Notes: generated by a model not told the origin, from the letters alone. A DNA stretch of 61,200 nucleotides from Candidatus Stoquefichus sp. (GCA_021768625.1 JAETUM010000010.1:1-61200); one strand, 5' to 3'. Counted from the stretch's first letter, positions 41,870-51,405 are shown. Numbers and translations are program-made.

Positions 41870-42170
41870 AAATGCTCCTCCTTTATTTAAATACATCTTT
41901 ATGTTAGCATAGAGTTATAAAGAATACAGAATATTTTCTCAACTGGAAAGTTGTTTTTATTTATGTTAATGATGAGAAAAAGTCAAGTTATATGAGATAA
42001 TAATGATTAAAATAAAGAATTTTTCTTAGTATTTTAAAATAAAGAAGTATTAAATGATTTCTTTCATAGAAGATACTAGAAATTTGACGATATTTATAAT
42101 ATAATGTCAGAGTCTTAAGTGATTTTATTTATAGAGTTCTTAAGGGAGAAAAGTAGAAAGGAAAAGAAAA
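41870..42170. other. 301-bp intergenic region before the NCS2 permease gene
   Basis: AT-rich, no gene. A short stem CAACT-GGAA-AGTTG with TTTTT lies at 41940-41959. CTTAAG occurs twice, at 42114-42119 and 42139-42144, and could form a stem in the permease leader. A TATAAT-like box lies near 42100. I looked for a guanine-class riboswitch core and did not find one. Confidence 0.4.
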
Positions 42171-43499
42171 ATGGAAAAAATTTCAAAATTATTTAAGTTT
42201 CAAGAACGTGGAACAACATTTAATACTGAACTTATTGCTGGATTGACAACATTTATGACCATGGCATATGTTTTAGTATTACAACCAAATGCTATTGTAG
42301 GCTTTGGAGTGCCTGAATTGGTAGATGTGAATGGTGTCTTGATTACAAAAGAAGCTGTTTTAATTACAACTGCTTTAGTGTCAGGACTTATCACATTATT
42401 TATGGCATTCTATGCTAACTTGCCATTTGCACTTTCTTGTGGTATGGGAAGTAATTTTATGTTTGGTGGTATGTTACAAAGTGGAAGCATTTCTTTTGGG
42501 GAAATTATGGGAATGACTTTAGTAACAGGAATTATTTTTGTGGCTTTATCAACTTTTGGTATTCGTGATTTAATTGTACGTATGATTCCAAAAAATATTA
42601 AAACAGCTATTAGTAGTTGTATTGGTTTCTTTATTGCTTATTTAGGATTAAAAAGTACAGGTATCTGTGATTTTTCTGCTGGATTAGCAATGGGAGATTT
42701 TACTCAACCTACTGTTTTAGTTTCTTTGTTTGGATTACTATTGATTGCAACATTAACTGCATATAAAGTGAAAGGTGCTATGTTAATTGGGATTGTTGTT
42801 ACAACATTAATTTGTATTCCTTTAGGAATTACAAGTTTACCTGATACAATTTTCGATATTCCATCTTTCTCAGCTGTTACAAATGTTGTTGGAAATATTA
42901 ATTTCTCTACAATTTGGACTGCTGAAGGAGTTGTCTTAATGTTTATTGCTTTCTTTGGTGATTTCTTCTCTACATTAGGAACTGTATTGGGTGTTGCTTC
43001 AAAAGCCAATATGTTAGATGAAGATGGAAATCTTCCAGGAATCGAAAAACCATTCTTAGTAGATGCTATTGGAACATGTGTTGGAGCTGTTTGTGGTTGT
43101 ACAACAATTACAACTTACGTGGAATCAACATCAGGGGTAGAAGCTGGTGGACGTAGTGGTTTTGCTTCAGTGGTTACAGGAATATTATTTATTATTATGA
43201 TGTTCTTTGCACCACTTGTATTAATTATTCCAGATTGTGCAACTGGACCTGCATTGATTTTTGTAGGATTCTTAATGATTAGTGGATTTAAGGATATTGA
43301 TTTTAGCGATTTTACAGAAAGTTTTGGACCATTTGTTATGATTATGTTTGGAACTTTTATGGGAAGTATCGCAGCAGGTATTGCAGCAGGTATATTAGCA
43401 CATTTATTTATTAAAGTTATTACTGGTAAGTTTAGTGAAATACATGTTGGTATGTATGTTCTTGCTATTCCTCTTATTTTATATTTTATTTATGGATAA
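42171..43499 (+). CDS. NCS2-family purine permease (PbuG/AzgA-like)
   Basis: 442 aa with 12-14 membrane segments. The N-terminal GTTFNTELIAGLTTFMTMAYV and ALSCGMGSNFMFGG are typical of the AzgA/PbuG branch of the nucleobase transporters. TTYVESTSGVEAGGRSGFAS is the conserved signature loop. Likely substrates are adenine, guanine or hypoxanthine. The adenine deaminase gene begins 12 nt downstream, so import and salvage are coupled. Confidence 0.92.
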   Translation: MEKISKLFKFQERGTTFNTELIAGLTTFMTMAYVLVLQPNAIVGFGVPELVDVNGVLITKEAVLITTALVSGLITLFMAFYANLPFALSCGMGSNFMFGGMLQSGSISFGEIMGMTLVTGIIFVALSTFGIRDLIVRMIPKNIKTAISSCIGFFIAYLGLKSTGICDFSAGLAMGDFTQPTVLVSLFGLLLIATLTAYKVKGAMLIGIVVTTLICIPLGITSLPDTIFDIPSFSAVTNVVGNINFSTIWTAEGVVLMFIAFFGDFFSTLGTVLGVASKANMLDEDGNLPGIEKPFLVDAIGTCVGAVCGCTTITTYVESTSGVEAGGRSGFASVVTGILFIIMMFFAPLVLIIPDCATGPALIFVGFLMISGFKDIDFSDFTESFGPFVMIMFGTFMGSIAAGIAAGILAHLFIKVITGKFSEIHVGMYVLAIPLILYFIYG

Positions 43500-43511
43500 A
43501 AGGAGATATAT

Positions 43512-45278
43512 ATGGAAATTAAATGTAAAGACAAAAAAGTATTATTAAAAGCTGCTTTAGGAGAAATCAATAGTGATTTAGCGATTACTCATGCAAAGAT
43601 TGTGAATATGTTTAATGGAAATATTGACTATGGAACTGTTTATGTAAAAGATGGTTTCATTGCTCATATTGAATTAAATGAAGAAGAAACAATTAAAGCA
43701 GATGAAATTATAGATGCAAACGGTATGTATTTAATTCCAGGATTAATAGATTCTCATGAACATATTGAAAGTTCTATGATGGTTCCTCGTAATTTTGCAA
43801 AGGCAGTTATTCCTTGGGGAACAACAACAGTTATTACAGATCCACATGAAATTGGAAATGTATGGGGTGTTGAAGGTGTTAAATATATGCATGATGATGC
43901 TGATGATTTACCAATGCGTCAATGTATTGATATTCCCTCATGTGTTCCTGCTGTTCCTGGCCTTGAAAATGCAGGAGCTGATTTCTTAGCAAAAGAAATT
44001 GAAGAATTAACAAAGCTTCCAAGAGTTCTTGGGCTTGCAGAAGTTATGGACTTTTTAGCTGTTATTCATGGAGAAGATCGTATGATGGATATTCTTGATG
44101 TTGCTGAAAAGCATGGTTTATATTTACAAGGGCATGCACCATTTTTAAGTGGTAGAATGTTAAGTGCATACTTATGTGGTGGTCCAAACACTTGTCATGA
44201 AAGTCGTGATACAAATGAAGCTTATGAGAAATATCGCAATGGTATGTTTTTAGATATGCGTGATTCAAGTATGTGTAAAAACATTCCTGCTGTTTGGGAT
44301 GCGGTAAAAGATAGTCGATATTTAGATCATTTATGTTTATGTACAGATGATCGTGAGTCAGAGGATATTTTAGTACATGGACATATTAATGATGTTGTTC
44401 GTATTGCTATTAAAAATGGTATGAATCCAATTGATGCTATTCGTAGTGCTACATATAATACAGCTAGAGAAGTTGGTTTAAAGAATTTAGGTGCGATTGC
44501 TCCAGGATATGTAGCAGATATGATTTTATTAGATGATTTGGAAGAAATGACACCTAGTGTTGTTTTCTATGGTGGTCAAAAAGTTGCTGAAAATGGAAAG
44601 CTTTGTGTAGAAATTAAAGATCATAGTTTTGAATTAGAAAGAAGAAATTCAGTATCTATTAAACCATTAACTGTTGATGATTTTACAATCAAGGCTCCTA
44701 TTGAAAATGGAAAAATCAAGGCTAATATTATGGAATTTGAAGATCCAATCAATTCACTTAGTGATGTTGCATCAGTAGAACTAGATGTTGTAGATGGAAA
44801 GATTGTATTAAATGATCCTGATTTGAAGTTTGTTGCAGTTGTTAACCGTTATCAAAATAATGATAACATTGCTGTTCATGTTGTTCGTGGTTTTGGAACA
44901 ACACATGGAGCATTGGCTTCTACTGTTTCACATGATTCTCATAACTTAACGATTGTATATGACTATGCAGAAAATGCTTTAGTTGCTGCTAATGAGTTAA
45001 AACGTGTTGGTGGAGGAATGTGTGCTGTTGAAGATGGAAAGATTATTCATACATTAGAACTTCCTGTTGCTGGTTTATTATCATTAAAACCTGCTGAGGA
45101 GTTAGCAAAAGATGCAAACTTGATGAAGCAAGCTAATCGTCAATTAGGATTAACTCAACTTGAGAATCCTTTGCTTCGTATTGTAACTTTAGCATTACCA
45201 GTTGTTCCAAATGCTAAAATGAGTGATTTAGGATTGGTAGATGTGAATAATAAAAAACTTATTCCATTATTTGATTAA
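43512..45278 (+). CDS. ade: Adenine deaminase
   Basis: 588 aa amidohydrolase converting adenine to hypoxanthine and ammonia. Metal ligands are in LIDSHEHIESSMM, and VITDPHEIGNVWG, LGLAEVMDF, LQGHAP and CTDDRESEDI are the family motifs. The C-terminal domain with GFGTTHGALASTVSHDSHN is characteristic of bacterial Ade. AAAGGAGA precedes the ATG. It forms an operon with the purine permease. Confidence 0.96.
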   Translation: MEIKCKDKKVLLKAALGEINSDLAITHAKIVNMFNGNIDYGTVYVKDGFIAHIELNEEETIKADEIIDANGMYLIPGLIDSHEHIESSMMVPRNFAKAVIPWGTTTVITDPHEIGNVWGVEGVKYMHDDADDLPMRQCIDIPSCVPAVPGLENAGADFLAKEIEELTKLPRVLGLAEVMDFLAVIHGEDRMMDILDVAEKHGLYLQGHAPFLSGRMLSAYLCGGPNTCHESRDTNEAYEKYRNGMFLDMRDSSMCKNIPAVWDAVKDSRYLDHLCLCTDDRESEDILVHGHINDVVRIAIKNGMNPIDAIRSATYNTAREVGLKNLGAIAPGYVADMILLDDLEEMTPSVVFYGGQKVAENGKLCVEIKDHSFELERRNSVSIKPLTVDDFTIKAPIENGKIKANIMEFEDPINSLSDVASVELDVVDGKIVLNDPDLKFVAVVNRYQNNDNIAVHVVRGFGTTHGALASTVSHDSHNLTIVYDYAENALVAANELKRVGGGMCAVEDGKIIHTLELPVAGLLSLKPAEELAKDANLMKQANRQLGLTQLENPLLRIVTLALPVVPNAKMSDLGLVDVNNKKLIPLFD

Positions 45279-45293
45279 TGATAAATATAAAAA

Positions 45294-45328
45294 GGTATTA
45301 TTCATTTACATGAGTAATATCTTTTTTA
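45294..45328 (+). terminator. Terminator after ade
   Basis: GGTATTATTCAT-TTAC-ATGAGTAATATC followed by TTTTTT. Confidence 0.85.
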
Positions 45329-45457
45329 TCTTTGAAAGATTTATTTTATTCTTTTATATTTTCTTTATAAAAAACTGTTATATATAAGAGATACTTATCT
45401 ATATGGTTGTTACTTTTTATTTGTGATATAATATTGATTATATAAGGAGGGGTAGAT

Positions 45458-46018
45458 GTGAAAATTATTGCATTTACTGGTGCTGGTATTTCAAAGCAAA
45501 GCCATATTCCAACCTTTATGGAAAGACCAGATGTAAGAGAAAAACTATTTAGAAGTTACGCGAATAGACATCATGAAGAATATAATGAAGTCATTAAACA
45601 ATTAAAAGCCAACATGAATGGAGCAAAACCAAATGATGCACATTATGCTTTGGCAGAGTATCATATTCCAGTGATTACAATGAATATAGATGGACTTCAT
45701 CGATTAGCAGGAAGTCAAGCATTGGAATTACATGGAGGATTACCTGAAGATGATGAAATGGATAAAGCGTGGTCATTATATAATAAACCAGTATTATATG
45801 GTGATCCTGCACCTAATTATCAAAAAGCTTATGAAATGGTTTATGATTTAGAGGTCAATGATATATTGATTGTTGTAGGGTGTTCATATCATACAGCAAT
45901 AGCGTGTGATTTAAGAGAAGTTGCAAAAAGTAGAGGAGCAAGGATTATAGAAATACAAGAAGATGCCGCTCATAATGTCAGAAAAGTATTAGAAGAAATA
46001 AAAAAATCAAGGGATTAA
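45458..46018 (+). CDS. Short Sir2-like (sirtuin) protein without a zinc module
   Basis: 186 aa, GTG start after AGGAGGGG. The NAD-binding Rossmann core is clear: IIAFTGAGISKQSHIPTF, ITMNIDGLHRLAGSQALELHG (catalytic H in LELHG) and ILIVVGCSY. The four-cysteine zinc-ribbon insertion of classical sirtuins is absent; GLPEDDEMDKAWSL follows LELHG directly. It is ~50 residues shorter than CobB-type deacylases. Activity may be deacylation, ADP-ribosylation or NAD hydrolysis, and cannot be told from sequence. Confidence 0.85.
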   Translation: MKIIAFTGAGISKQSHIPTFMERPDVREKLFRSYANRHHEEYNEVIKQLKANMNGAKPNDAHYALAEYHIPVITMNIDGLHRLAGSQALELHGGLPEDDEMDKAWSLYNKPVLYGDPAPNYQKAYEMVYDLEVNDILIVVGCSYHTAIACDLREVAKSRGARIIEIQEDAAHNVRKVLEEIKKSRD

Positions 46019-46031
46019 ACCTTGATTTTTT
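46003..46031. terminator. Bidirectional terminator after sir2-like gene
   Basis: AAAAATCAAGG-GATTAAA-CCTTGATTTTTT. It covers the stop codons of both convergent genes. Confidence 0.85.
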
Positions 46032-46389
46032 GGTTTCTTATTAACATTTCTTTCTTTTCTCTAAAATGTTGAATTTGGTTCATAATTTGCTTTCTTGTTT
46101 GTGATGTTAAGTATTCAGCACTAATAATAGCACTTACCATTGCTAAAAAGACTGAAATAGGCATAAAGTAAACAAATAGTATTTCATCTGTTAGTATATA
46201 TATCATAGCAAGTATAGCAACAAAAATTAATTCCTTTTTTAAATGTTTCATACCCAAGAAATGATTATACATTTCTCTTCTTATTGTTTTATATGAATTT
46301 TGTAATATTTCAATGATTTGTGAACATGTTTCAATTGTTAAATCTCCATCTTGAATATTTGTTTGAACGTCAATTTTAAATGGTAACAA
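46015..46389 (-). CDS. Small membrane protein of unknown function
   Basis: 124 aa with a TTG start after GGAGGTGATA. Two hydrophobic helices (~53-67 and ~71-92) lie between a polar N-terminus and a lysine-rich amphipathic C-terminus (QHFREKKEMLIRNQKIK). Not recognised. The strong ribosome site supports it. Confidence 0.65.
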   Translation of the reverse strand: MLPFKIDVQTNIQDGDLTIETCSQIIEILQNSYKTIRREMYNHFLGMKHLKKELIFVAILAMIYILTDEILFVYFMPISVFLAMVSAIISAEYLTSQTRKQIMNQIQHFREKKEMLIRNQKIKV

Positions 46390-46493
46390 AATATCACCTC
46401 CATAATATTCTTCATTATTATAGCATGTCTACAAAAAAAGAAAAGAGATTTACTCAAGAATAAAAAAAGAGTATACTATTCATGGTGATTAAT

Positions 46494-47018
46494 ATGAAAG
46501 CATTACAACATTTTAAAACAATAACAAAACATAAAATACAAGTTGGAAAACTCTGTTTTCGTATAGGATTGTATAAACAAGGACTATTACATGATTTATC
46601 TAAATATGCACCTTGTGAATTTATGACAGGTGTTCGTTATTATCAAGGAGACAAATCTCCGAATTCTGCTGAAAGAGATGAAAAAGGTTATTCAACAGCA
46701 TGGTTACATCATAAAGGAAGAAATAGACATCATTGGGAATACTGGGTTGATTATACACGTTCAGGTTTAAAGCCAGGTAAAATGCCTAATCGCTATATCT
46801 TGGAAATGTTCTGTGATCGTGTAGCCGCAAGTCAAGTTTATCAAGGAAAAAAATATACTGATCATTCTCCATTGGCATATTATGAAGGTGGAAAGCATTC
46901 TTATATTATGCATCCTCATACACGATTATTACTTGAAGAGTTACTGCGTTATTTAGATCAACATGGTTTAGATGAAACAATACAATATATTAAGCAAAAT
47001 ATTGATAAAAAAGGATAA
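46494..47018 (+). CDS. DUF5662-family protein
   Basis: 174 aa. It is rich in conserved histidines: LLHDLSKY, WLHHKGRNRHHWEYWVDY and MHPHTRLLLEELL. The HD-type pair near residue 35 suggests a metal-dependent phosphohydrolase-like fold. The family is uncharacterised. The start at 46494 follows GGTGATT; an upstream ATG at 46482 lacks a ribosome site. Confidence 0.75.
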   Translation: MKALQHFKTITKHKIQVGKLCFRIGLYKQGLLHDLSKYAPCEFMTGVRYYQGDKSPNSAERDEKGYSTAWLHHKGRNRHHWEYWVDYTRSGLKPGKMPNRYILEMFCDRVAASQVYQGKKYTDHSPLAYYEGGKHSYIMHPHTRLLLEELLRYLDQHGLDETIQYIKQNIDKKG

Positions 47019-47050
47019 CATATTCATGAATAAAGGAATATGTTTTTTAT
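47017..47050 (+). terminator. Terminator after the DUF5662 gene
   Basis: AACATATTC ... GAATATGTT followed by TTTTT. Confidence 0.8.
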
Positions 47051-47100
47051 TTACTTCATATTAGAATTTCAGTATGATATAAACAGAAAGAAGGGGTAAA

Positions 47101-47661
47101 ATGCTGACAAAAAAAGATATTTTATTTAAACTTTTTATATCAACTTTTTCTTTAAGTGCTTTTACCTTTGGTGGAGGATATGTCATTGTTACATTAATGA
47201 AAAAGAAGTTTGTAGATGAATATCATTGGATAGAAGAAAAAGAAATGTTAGATTTAGTTGCTATTGCACAATCTGCACCAGGACCCATTGCTGTTAATGG
47301 AGCTATTGTTATGGGATATAAGTTATGTGGTTTATTAGGGGTTATTGTCAGTGTTATTGCAACAATTATTCCACCATTTTTTATTATTTCTTTTGTTTCG
47401 TTTTTTTATCATTTATTTAAAGAAAATAGATATGTTGCTTTCATGTTAGAAGGTATGCAAGCAGGTGTAGGAGCAGTTATTGTTGGTGTTGTTTATGAAA
47501 TGGCATCAGGATTATTAAAAGAGAAAAATTCTTTTTATATTGTGATTATGGTTTGTTCTTTTTTAGCCAATTATTTGTTTAAGATTAATGTTGTTATAAT
47601 TATTTTGATTTGTATATGTATTGGTATTGGACAATCTTTGTATAGAAGGAGGGCATTATGA
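47101..47661 (+). CDS. chrA: Chromate transporter subunit (short-chain ChrA, first half)
   Basis: 186 aa, one CHR domain with about six membrane helices. FTFGGGYVIVTLMKKKFVDE and IAQSAPGPIAVNGAIVMGY are the CHR signatures. Short-chain CHR proteins work as heterodimers of adjacent genes. Here the second subunit overlaps by 4 nt. Chromate or sulfate-like oxyanion export is the family role; the native substrate is uncertain. Confidence 0.9.
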   Translation: MLTKKDILFKLFISTFSLSAFTFGGGYVIVTLMKKKFVDEYHWIEEKEMLDLVAIAQSAPGPIAVNGAIVMGYKLCGLLGVIVSVIATIIPPFFIISFVSFFYHLFKENRYVAFMLEGMQAGVGAVIVGVVYEMASGLLKEKNSFYIVIMVCSFLANYLFKINVVIIILICICIGIGQSLYRRRAL

Positions 47662-48215
47662 TATATATTCAACTCTTTTTAAGTTTTTTACAAATAGGAC
47701 TTTTTAGTTTTGGTGGTGGATATGCAGCCATGCCTCTTATTCAAAATCAGGTTGTTGATATTTATCATTGGTTGAGTCTGGCAGAGTTTACAGATTTAGT
47801 GACAATTTCTCAAATGACACCAGGACCAATTGCGATTAATTCAGCAACTTTTGTTGGTATGAAGATTGCAGGTATGCCAGGTGCTATAGTCGCAACATTA
47901 GGATGTATTTTACCATCATGTATCCTTGTGACGATACTTGCTTATATCTACATCAAATACCGACATTTGAAGACTATACAAGATATATTGAAAGTATTAC
48001 GCCCAGCTGTTATTTCATTGATAGCAGTAGCTGGATTATCTATTATAACGACTGCTTTTTTTAAAGGAAATGCAATATCTTTTGATATGTTAAAAATACA
48101 AATGGTTATTATATTTGGAATATGTCTTTATTTGCTTCTTAAAAAGAAAGCCAATCCGATATGTGTTATGTTATTGGCTGGAATACTTAATATGGTTTAT
48201 GGAATATTATTTTGA
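47658..48215 (+). CDS. chrA: Chromate transporter subunit (short-chain ChrA, second half)
   Basis: 185 aa, the partner CHR domain. FSFGGGYAAMPLIQNQVVDI and ISQMTPGPIAINSATFVG repeat the motifs of the upstream gene with inverted-topology-type divergence. ATGA overlap with the first subunit and a GGAGGG ribosome site inside it show coupled translation. Confidence 0.9.
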   Translation: MIYIQLFLSFLQIGLFSFGGGYAAMPLIQNQVVDIYHWLSLAEFTDLVTISQMTPGPIAINSATFVGMKIAGMPGAIVATLGCILPSCILVTILAYIYIKYRHLKTIQDILKVLRPAVISLIAVAGLSIITTAFFKGNAISFDMLKIQMVIIFGICLYLLLKKKANPICVMLLAGILNMVYGILF

Positions 48216-48252
48216 ACATGTTATAATAAGAGAAAAGAAGGGAGAAAGTGAT

Positions 48253-49209
48253 ATGTGGGGTATTATTGCAACTTGGCGAATGGCATTAGAAGGTATTGAA
48301 GAGGCTCAAGATATTTTAGAAAATCAAGGAAGTGCTTCTGAAGCCATTGAAGTGGCTATTCAAAATGTTGAAGATTTTCCATACTATAAATCTGTAGGAT
48401 ATGGGGGACTTCCTAATGAGAATATGGAAGTTGAATTAGATGCAGCTTATATGGATGGAGATACATTAGATATTGGTGCTATTGGAGCAATCAAAGATTT
48501 CGCTCATCCTATTTCTATTGCAAAACAGTTATCAAAAGAAAAGGTTAATAATATGCTTGTAGGACAAGGAGCAGAAAAGTATGCTGATCATGAAAACTTT
48601 GAAAAGAAAATCATGTTAACAGATAGAGCAAAGATTCATTATTATAACCGAAAAAAAGAAATTGAAGAACAACAAATCAAACCTTATGATGGACATGATA
48701 CAGTTGGTATGGTTTGTTTAGATAATAGTGGAAAGATGACTGCGGGAACCTCAACAAGTGGCTTATTTATGAAAAAACAAGGACGAATTGGAGATTCACC
48801 ATTATCAGGTTCAGGTTTTTATGTAGATTCTAAAGTCGGTGGAGCGACAGCAACGGGATTGGGTGAAGATTTAATGAAAGGATGTATTTCTTATGAAATA
48901 GTCAGATTAATGAAAGAAGGAAAGCATCCTCAAGAAGCATGTGAGATAGCAGTTTGTCAATTAGATAAAGAGTTAAAAGAAAGACGAGGACAAGCAGGTG
49001 ATATTTCTGTTGTTGCAATGAATAATCAAGGAGAGTGGGGAGTAGCAACAAATATTGATGGTTTTTCTTTTGTTGTAGCATCAGCTATACAATCTCCTAT
49101 TGTTTACTTGGTGAAAAATATCAATGGAAAATGTATTCATGAGGTTGCTAGTGAAAAATGGTTAGAGGAGTATATACAAGAAAGAATAAAACCAATTGTT
49201 CAAAAATAA
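48253..49209 (+). CDS. N4-glycosylasparaginase / isoaspartyl-peptidase-type Ntn hydrolase
   Basis: 318 aa. The precursor should cut itself before the threonine of GHDTVGMVCLD (T150), the N-terminal nucleophile of the beta chain. GTSTSGLFMKKQGRIGDSP and the flanking VGGATATGLGED are typical of the aspartylglucosaminidase group. No signal peptide is seen, so it is likely cytosolic and handles glycoasparagine or isoaspartyl peptides from host glycoproteins. The start at 48253 follows GGGAGAAAGTG; the longer frame into the chrA gene is not coding. Confidence 0.9.
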   Translation: MWGIIATWRMALEGIEEAQDILENQGSASEAIEVAIQNVEDFPYYKSVGYGGLPNENMEVELDAAYMDGDTLDIGAIGAIKDFAHPISIAKQLSKEKVNNMLVGQGAEKYADHENFEKKIMLTDRAKIHYYNRKKEIEEQQIKPYDGHDTVGMVCLDNSGKMTAGTSTSGLFMKKQGRIGDSPLSGSGFYVDSKVGGATATGLGEDLMKGCISYEIVRLMKEGKHPQEACEIAVCQLDKELKERRGQAGDISVVAMNNQGEWGVATNIDGFSFVVASAIQSPIVYLVKNINGKCIHEVASEKWLEEYIQERIKPIVQK

Positions 49210-49227
49210 GCAAAGGAGGAAAAAGAA

Positions 49228-49818
49228 ATGTTACATTTTGAAAGAGAAGTTATTGATCCAGTATTGATTGAAGCTATGCTTCAACAGTTTCACACAGTTC
49301 ATATGGGATTAAATGATAAAGATGGTTATCCATATGTAGTTCCTGTGAATTTTGGATATGAGATGAAAGATGAAAAATTGTATGTTTATATACATTTTAC
49401 AAAAAAAGGACATAAGGTTGATTTGATGCGAAAAGACTCAAAAGTATGTTTGGAATTTAGTATGTTTAATGATTTTCCAGATCGATCTTATAAAGGACAT
49501 AGACATGATTATCGTTCTGTTATAGCAAAAGGAAGAATTAGAATCATTGATATTAATGATGATTATAAAACATTTAAGAAAGGGTATGATTTATTGTATA
49601 CATGCAATCATAGAGAAATTGTTCCTTTAGAAAGTAGAAAAGTCAAACCTCCTATGTATATTGGAGAAATTGTGTGTGATATGAAAGATGTTACAGCAAA
49701 ATCAGAATTTCCCATAAGAACAATAGACGATGTTCCATTTATAGATGTCTATTCTTTACCAGAAGATAATACACCATTTGATATAAAGGATATTATAGAA
49801 GCAAGAAAAAAGAAATGA
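49228..49818 (+). CDS. Pyridoxamine 5'-phosphate oxidase-like flavoprotein (NimA type)
   Basis: 196 aa, split-barrel FMN-binding fold. FHTVHMGLNDKDGYPYVVPVNFGYE, the HFTKKGHKVDLMRKD segment and CLEFSMF match the Nim/PNPOx-like group. Such proteins reduce nitro compounds or bind flavin or heme; the substrate here is unknown. AAAGGAGG precedes the ATG. It follows the Ntn hydrolase by 18 nt. Confidence 0.85.
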   Translation: MLHFEREVIDPVLIEAMLQQFHTVHMGLNDKDGYPYVVPVNFGYEMKDEKLYVYIHFTKKGHKVDLMRKDSKVCLEFSMFNDFPDRSYKGHRHDYRSVIAKGRIRIIDINDDYKTFKKGYDLLYTCNHREIVPLESRKVKPPMYIGEIVCDMKDVTAKSEFPIRTIDDVPFIDVYSLPEDNTPFDIKDIIEARKKK

Positions 49819-49828
49819 AATAGTGGAG

Positions 49829-49860
49829 AACTGAATAAAATTTCAGTTTTTTCTTTTTTT
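49829..49860 (+). terminator. Terminator after the flavoprotein gene
   Basis: AACTGAA-ATAAA-TTTCAGTT followed by TTTTCTTTTTT. Confidence 0.8.
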
Positions 49861-49914
49861 ATCAAAAATATATGTTAAAATCTTTTTTAGAAAAATGAAA
49901 GGGGGATTATAACA

Positions 49915-50445
49915 ATGGAAGCTTCCATATTATTATTTATACAAGAATTTATAAGAAATGACATAATGACACCTATCATGATTTTTATAACACATTTAGG
50001 AGATTTTGGAATAATATGGATAGTATTCACTGTTATATTCTTATGTTTTCAACAAACAAGAAAAATAGCTTATATGATGATATGTGCATTACTTTTATCA
50101 CTGCTTATTAATAATGGTATTTTAAAAAATAGTTTTTTACGAATTAGACCATATGATACTATTGAAGGTTTGACAAGATTGATAGAAGCACAGTCAGATT
50201 TTTCTTTTCCTTCTGGACATTCTGCTTCTTCTTTTGCGGGAGCTGTTGTTATTTACAAGATGGTTGATAAAAAGTATGGTATAATGGCTATTGTGCTTGC
50301 ATGTTTTATATCTTTTTCTAGATTATATGTAGGAGTTCATTATCCTACAGATGTCTTATGTGGTATTATTTCAGGGACATGTATAGCTTTATTTGTAGTA
50401 TTTATTTTTAGGAAGTATCATTTGATAGAAAATAGGGATAATTGA
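49915..50445 (+). CDS. PAP2-family membrane phosphatase
   Basis: 176 aa with about five membrane helices. The three acid-phosphatase motifs are present: KNSFLRIRPYD (K-x6-RP), FPSGHSASSF and SRLYVGVHYPTDV. It probably dephosphorylates lipid phosphates such as undecaprenyl pyrophosphate or phosphatidylglycerophosphate at the membrane's outer face. GGGGG precedes the ATG. Confidence 0.92.
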   Translation: MEASILLFIQEFIRNDIMTPIMIFITHLGDFGIIWIVFTVIFLCFQQTRKIAYMMICALLLSLLINNGILKNSFLRIRPYDTIEGLTRLIEAQSDFSFPSGHSASSFAGAVVIYKMVDKKYGIMAIVLACFISFSRLYVGVHYPTDVLCGIISGTCIALFVVFIFRKYHLIENRDN

Positions 50446-50458
50446 TTATCCCTATTTT
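50431..50458. terminator. Bidirectional terminator after the PAP2 gene
   Basis: AATAGGGATAA-TTGA-TTATCCCTATT overlaps the PAP2 stop codon, followed by TTAAATTT. It is shared with the convergent HAD gene. Confidence 0.75.
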
Positions 50459-50465
50459 AAATTTA

Positions 50466-51287
50466 TTATTCAATATCTTCTTTTAAAATATGTTCATAAA
50501 TAAATTGAGCAATACCATCATGATTATTATCATCTGTTATATAATCAGCAACACTTTTTGTTTTTTCACTACCATTTGCCATCACAACTCCAATACCAGC
50601 ATGTAATGTCATATCATAGTCATTATCAGCATCTCCAAATGTACAAAGTTCTTTCATGTCAATATTATGCATTTCCATAACTTGTTTCAATCCAAATGTT
50701 TTTGATATTCTTGGATCCATATATTCAAAGAGGGAACTTGCTGTTATTAAAGAAGCACATTTATATTTGTCGTTCTTAAAAGTTTTGCTTCTTTCTACAA
50801 CATCTTTCATTGTTTCAGGTTTACAAACAATAACGAGTTTTGGTCTAGGTTCTTTTAAAAACTCGTCAAAATCAACAACTTGATAAGGAACTTTATCTGC
50901 TATAGCAAGTTCTTGTATAAGTTCATCATCTTTTGGGGCAAATAGAATACCTTCCCAAGGTATTGTAAAGTTAACATCCATATCATCAAAGTGTTTGATG
51001 ATTTCTTTGATTAAATGTCCATCTAATGGATAACTTTGTTTTTCAACATTGAGTACAAAATCACATATTTCTGCACCACCAGTACCAACAATACTGTCAA
51101 CTAATCCTTCAATACCCCATTCACTAAGAAGTGTTTTGACACCGTTAACATCTCTTCCTGTAGATAATCCAAAAAGAATACCTTTATTTCTAACTTTTCT
51201 AATTGCTTCAATTGTTTTAGGTGAAACAACTCCTTCATTTGTCAATAATGTTCCATCTACATCACACATAATTGCTTTAACATTCAT
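50466..51287 (-). CDS. Cof-type HAD phosphatase
   Basis: 273 aa. Motif I is IMCDVDGTLL, motif II is GLSTGRD and the end is CTFGDADNDYDMTLHAGIGV. A second paralogue lies at 41048-41869. The substrate is unknown; proximity to the PTS/RpiR genes suggests a sugar phosphate. The start at 51287 follows AGGAGG; the frame to 51422 is non-coding. Confidence 0.92.
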   Translation of the reverse strand: MNVKAIMCDVDGTLLTNEGVVSPKTIEAIRKVRNKGILFGLSTGRDVNGVKTLLSEWGIEGLVDSIVGTGGAEICDFVLNVEKQSYPLDGHLIKEIIKHFDDMDVNFTIPWEGILFAPKDDELIQELAIADKVPYQVVDFDEFLKEPRPKLVIVCKPETMKDVVERSKTFKNDKYKCASLITASSLFEYMDPRISKTFGLKQVMEMHNIDMKELCTFGDADNDYDMTLHAGIGVVMANGSEKTKSVADYITDDNNHDGIAQFIYEHILKEDIE

Positions 51288-51405
51288 AATCTTACCTCCT
51301 ATTCTTATTATAAAACAATTGAATACAAAGACAAGAAATGTATAAAAAAATGAGAAATATTTATGCATATTCTCATTTGTAATAATCAAAAATAGGAATA
51401 TTTTT

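Noticed and set aside
41940-41960. Small hairpin plus T-run that could terminate a plus-strand RNA
   Set aside because: Only a 5-bp stem, and no plus-strand gene or promoter precedes it.
41870-42170. Possible purine riboswitch upstream of the NCS2 permease and adenine deaminase
   Set aside because: Expected from the genes' function, but the conserved three-way-junction core could not be found; only a CTTAAG pair is visible.
42200-44268. Minus-strand frames opposite the permease and adenine deaminase genes
   Set aside because: Shadows of strongly coding plus-strand genes, with no ribosome sites or recognisable domains.
47101-48215. chrA as a single gene broken by a frameshift
   Set aside because: Both halves have their own start, ribosome site and complete CHR domain; adjacent short-chain subunits are the normal form of this family.
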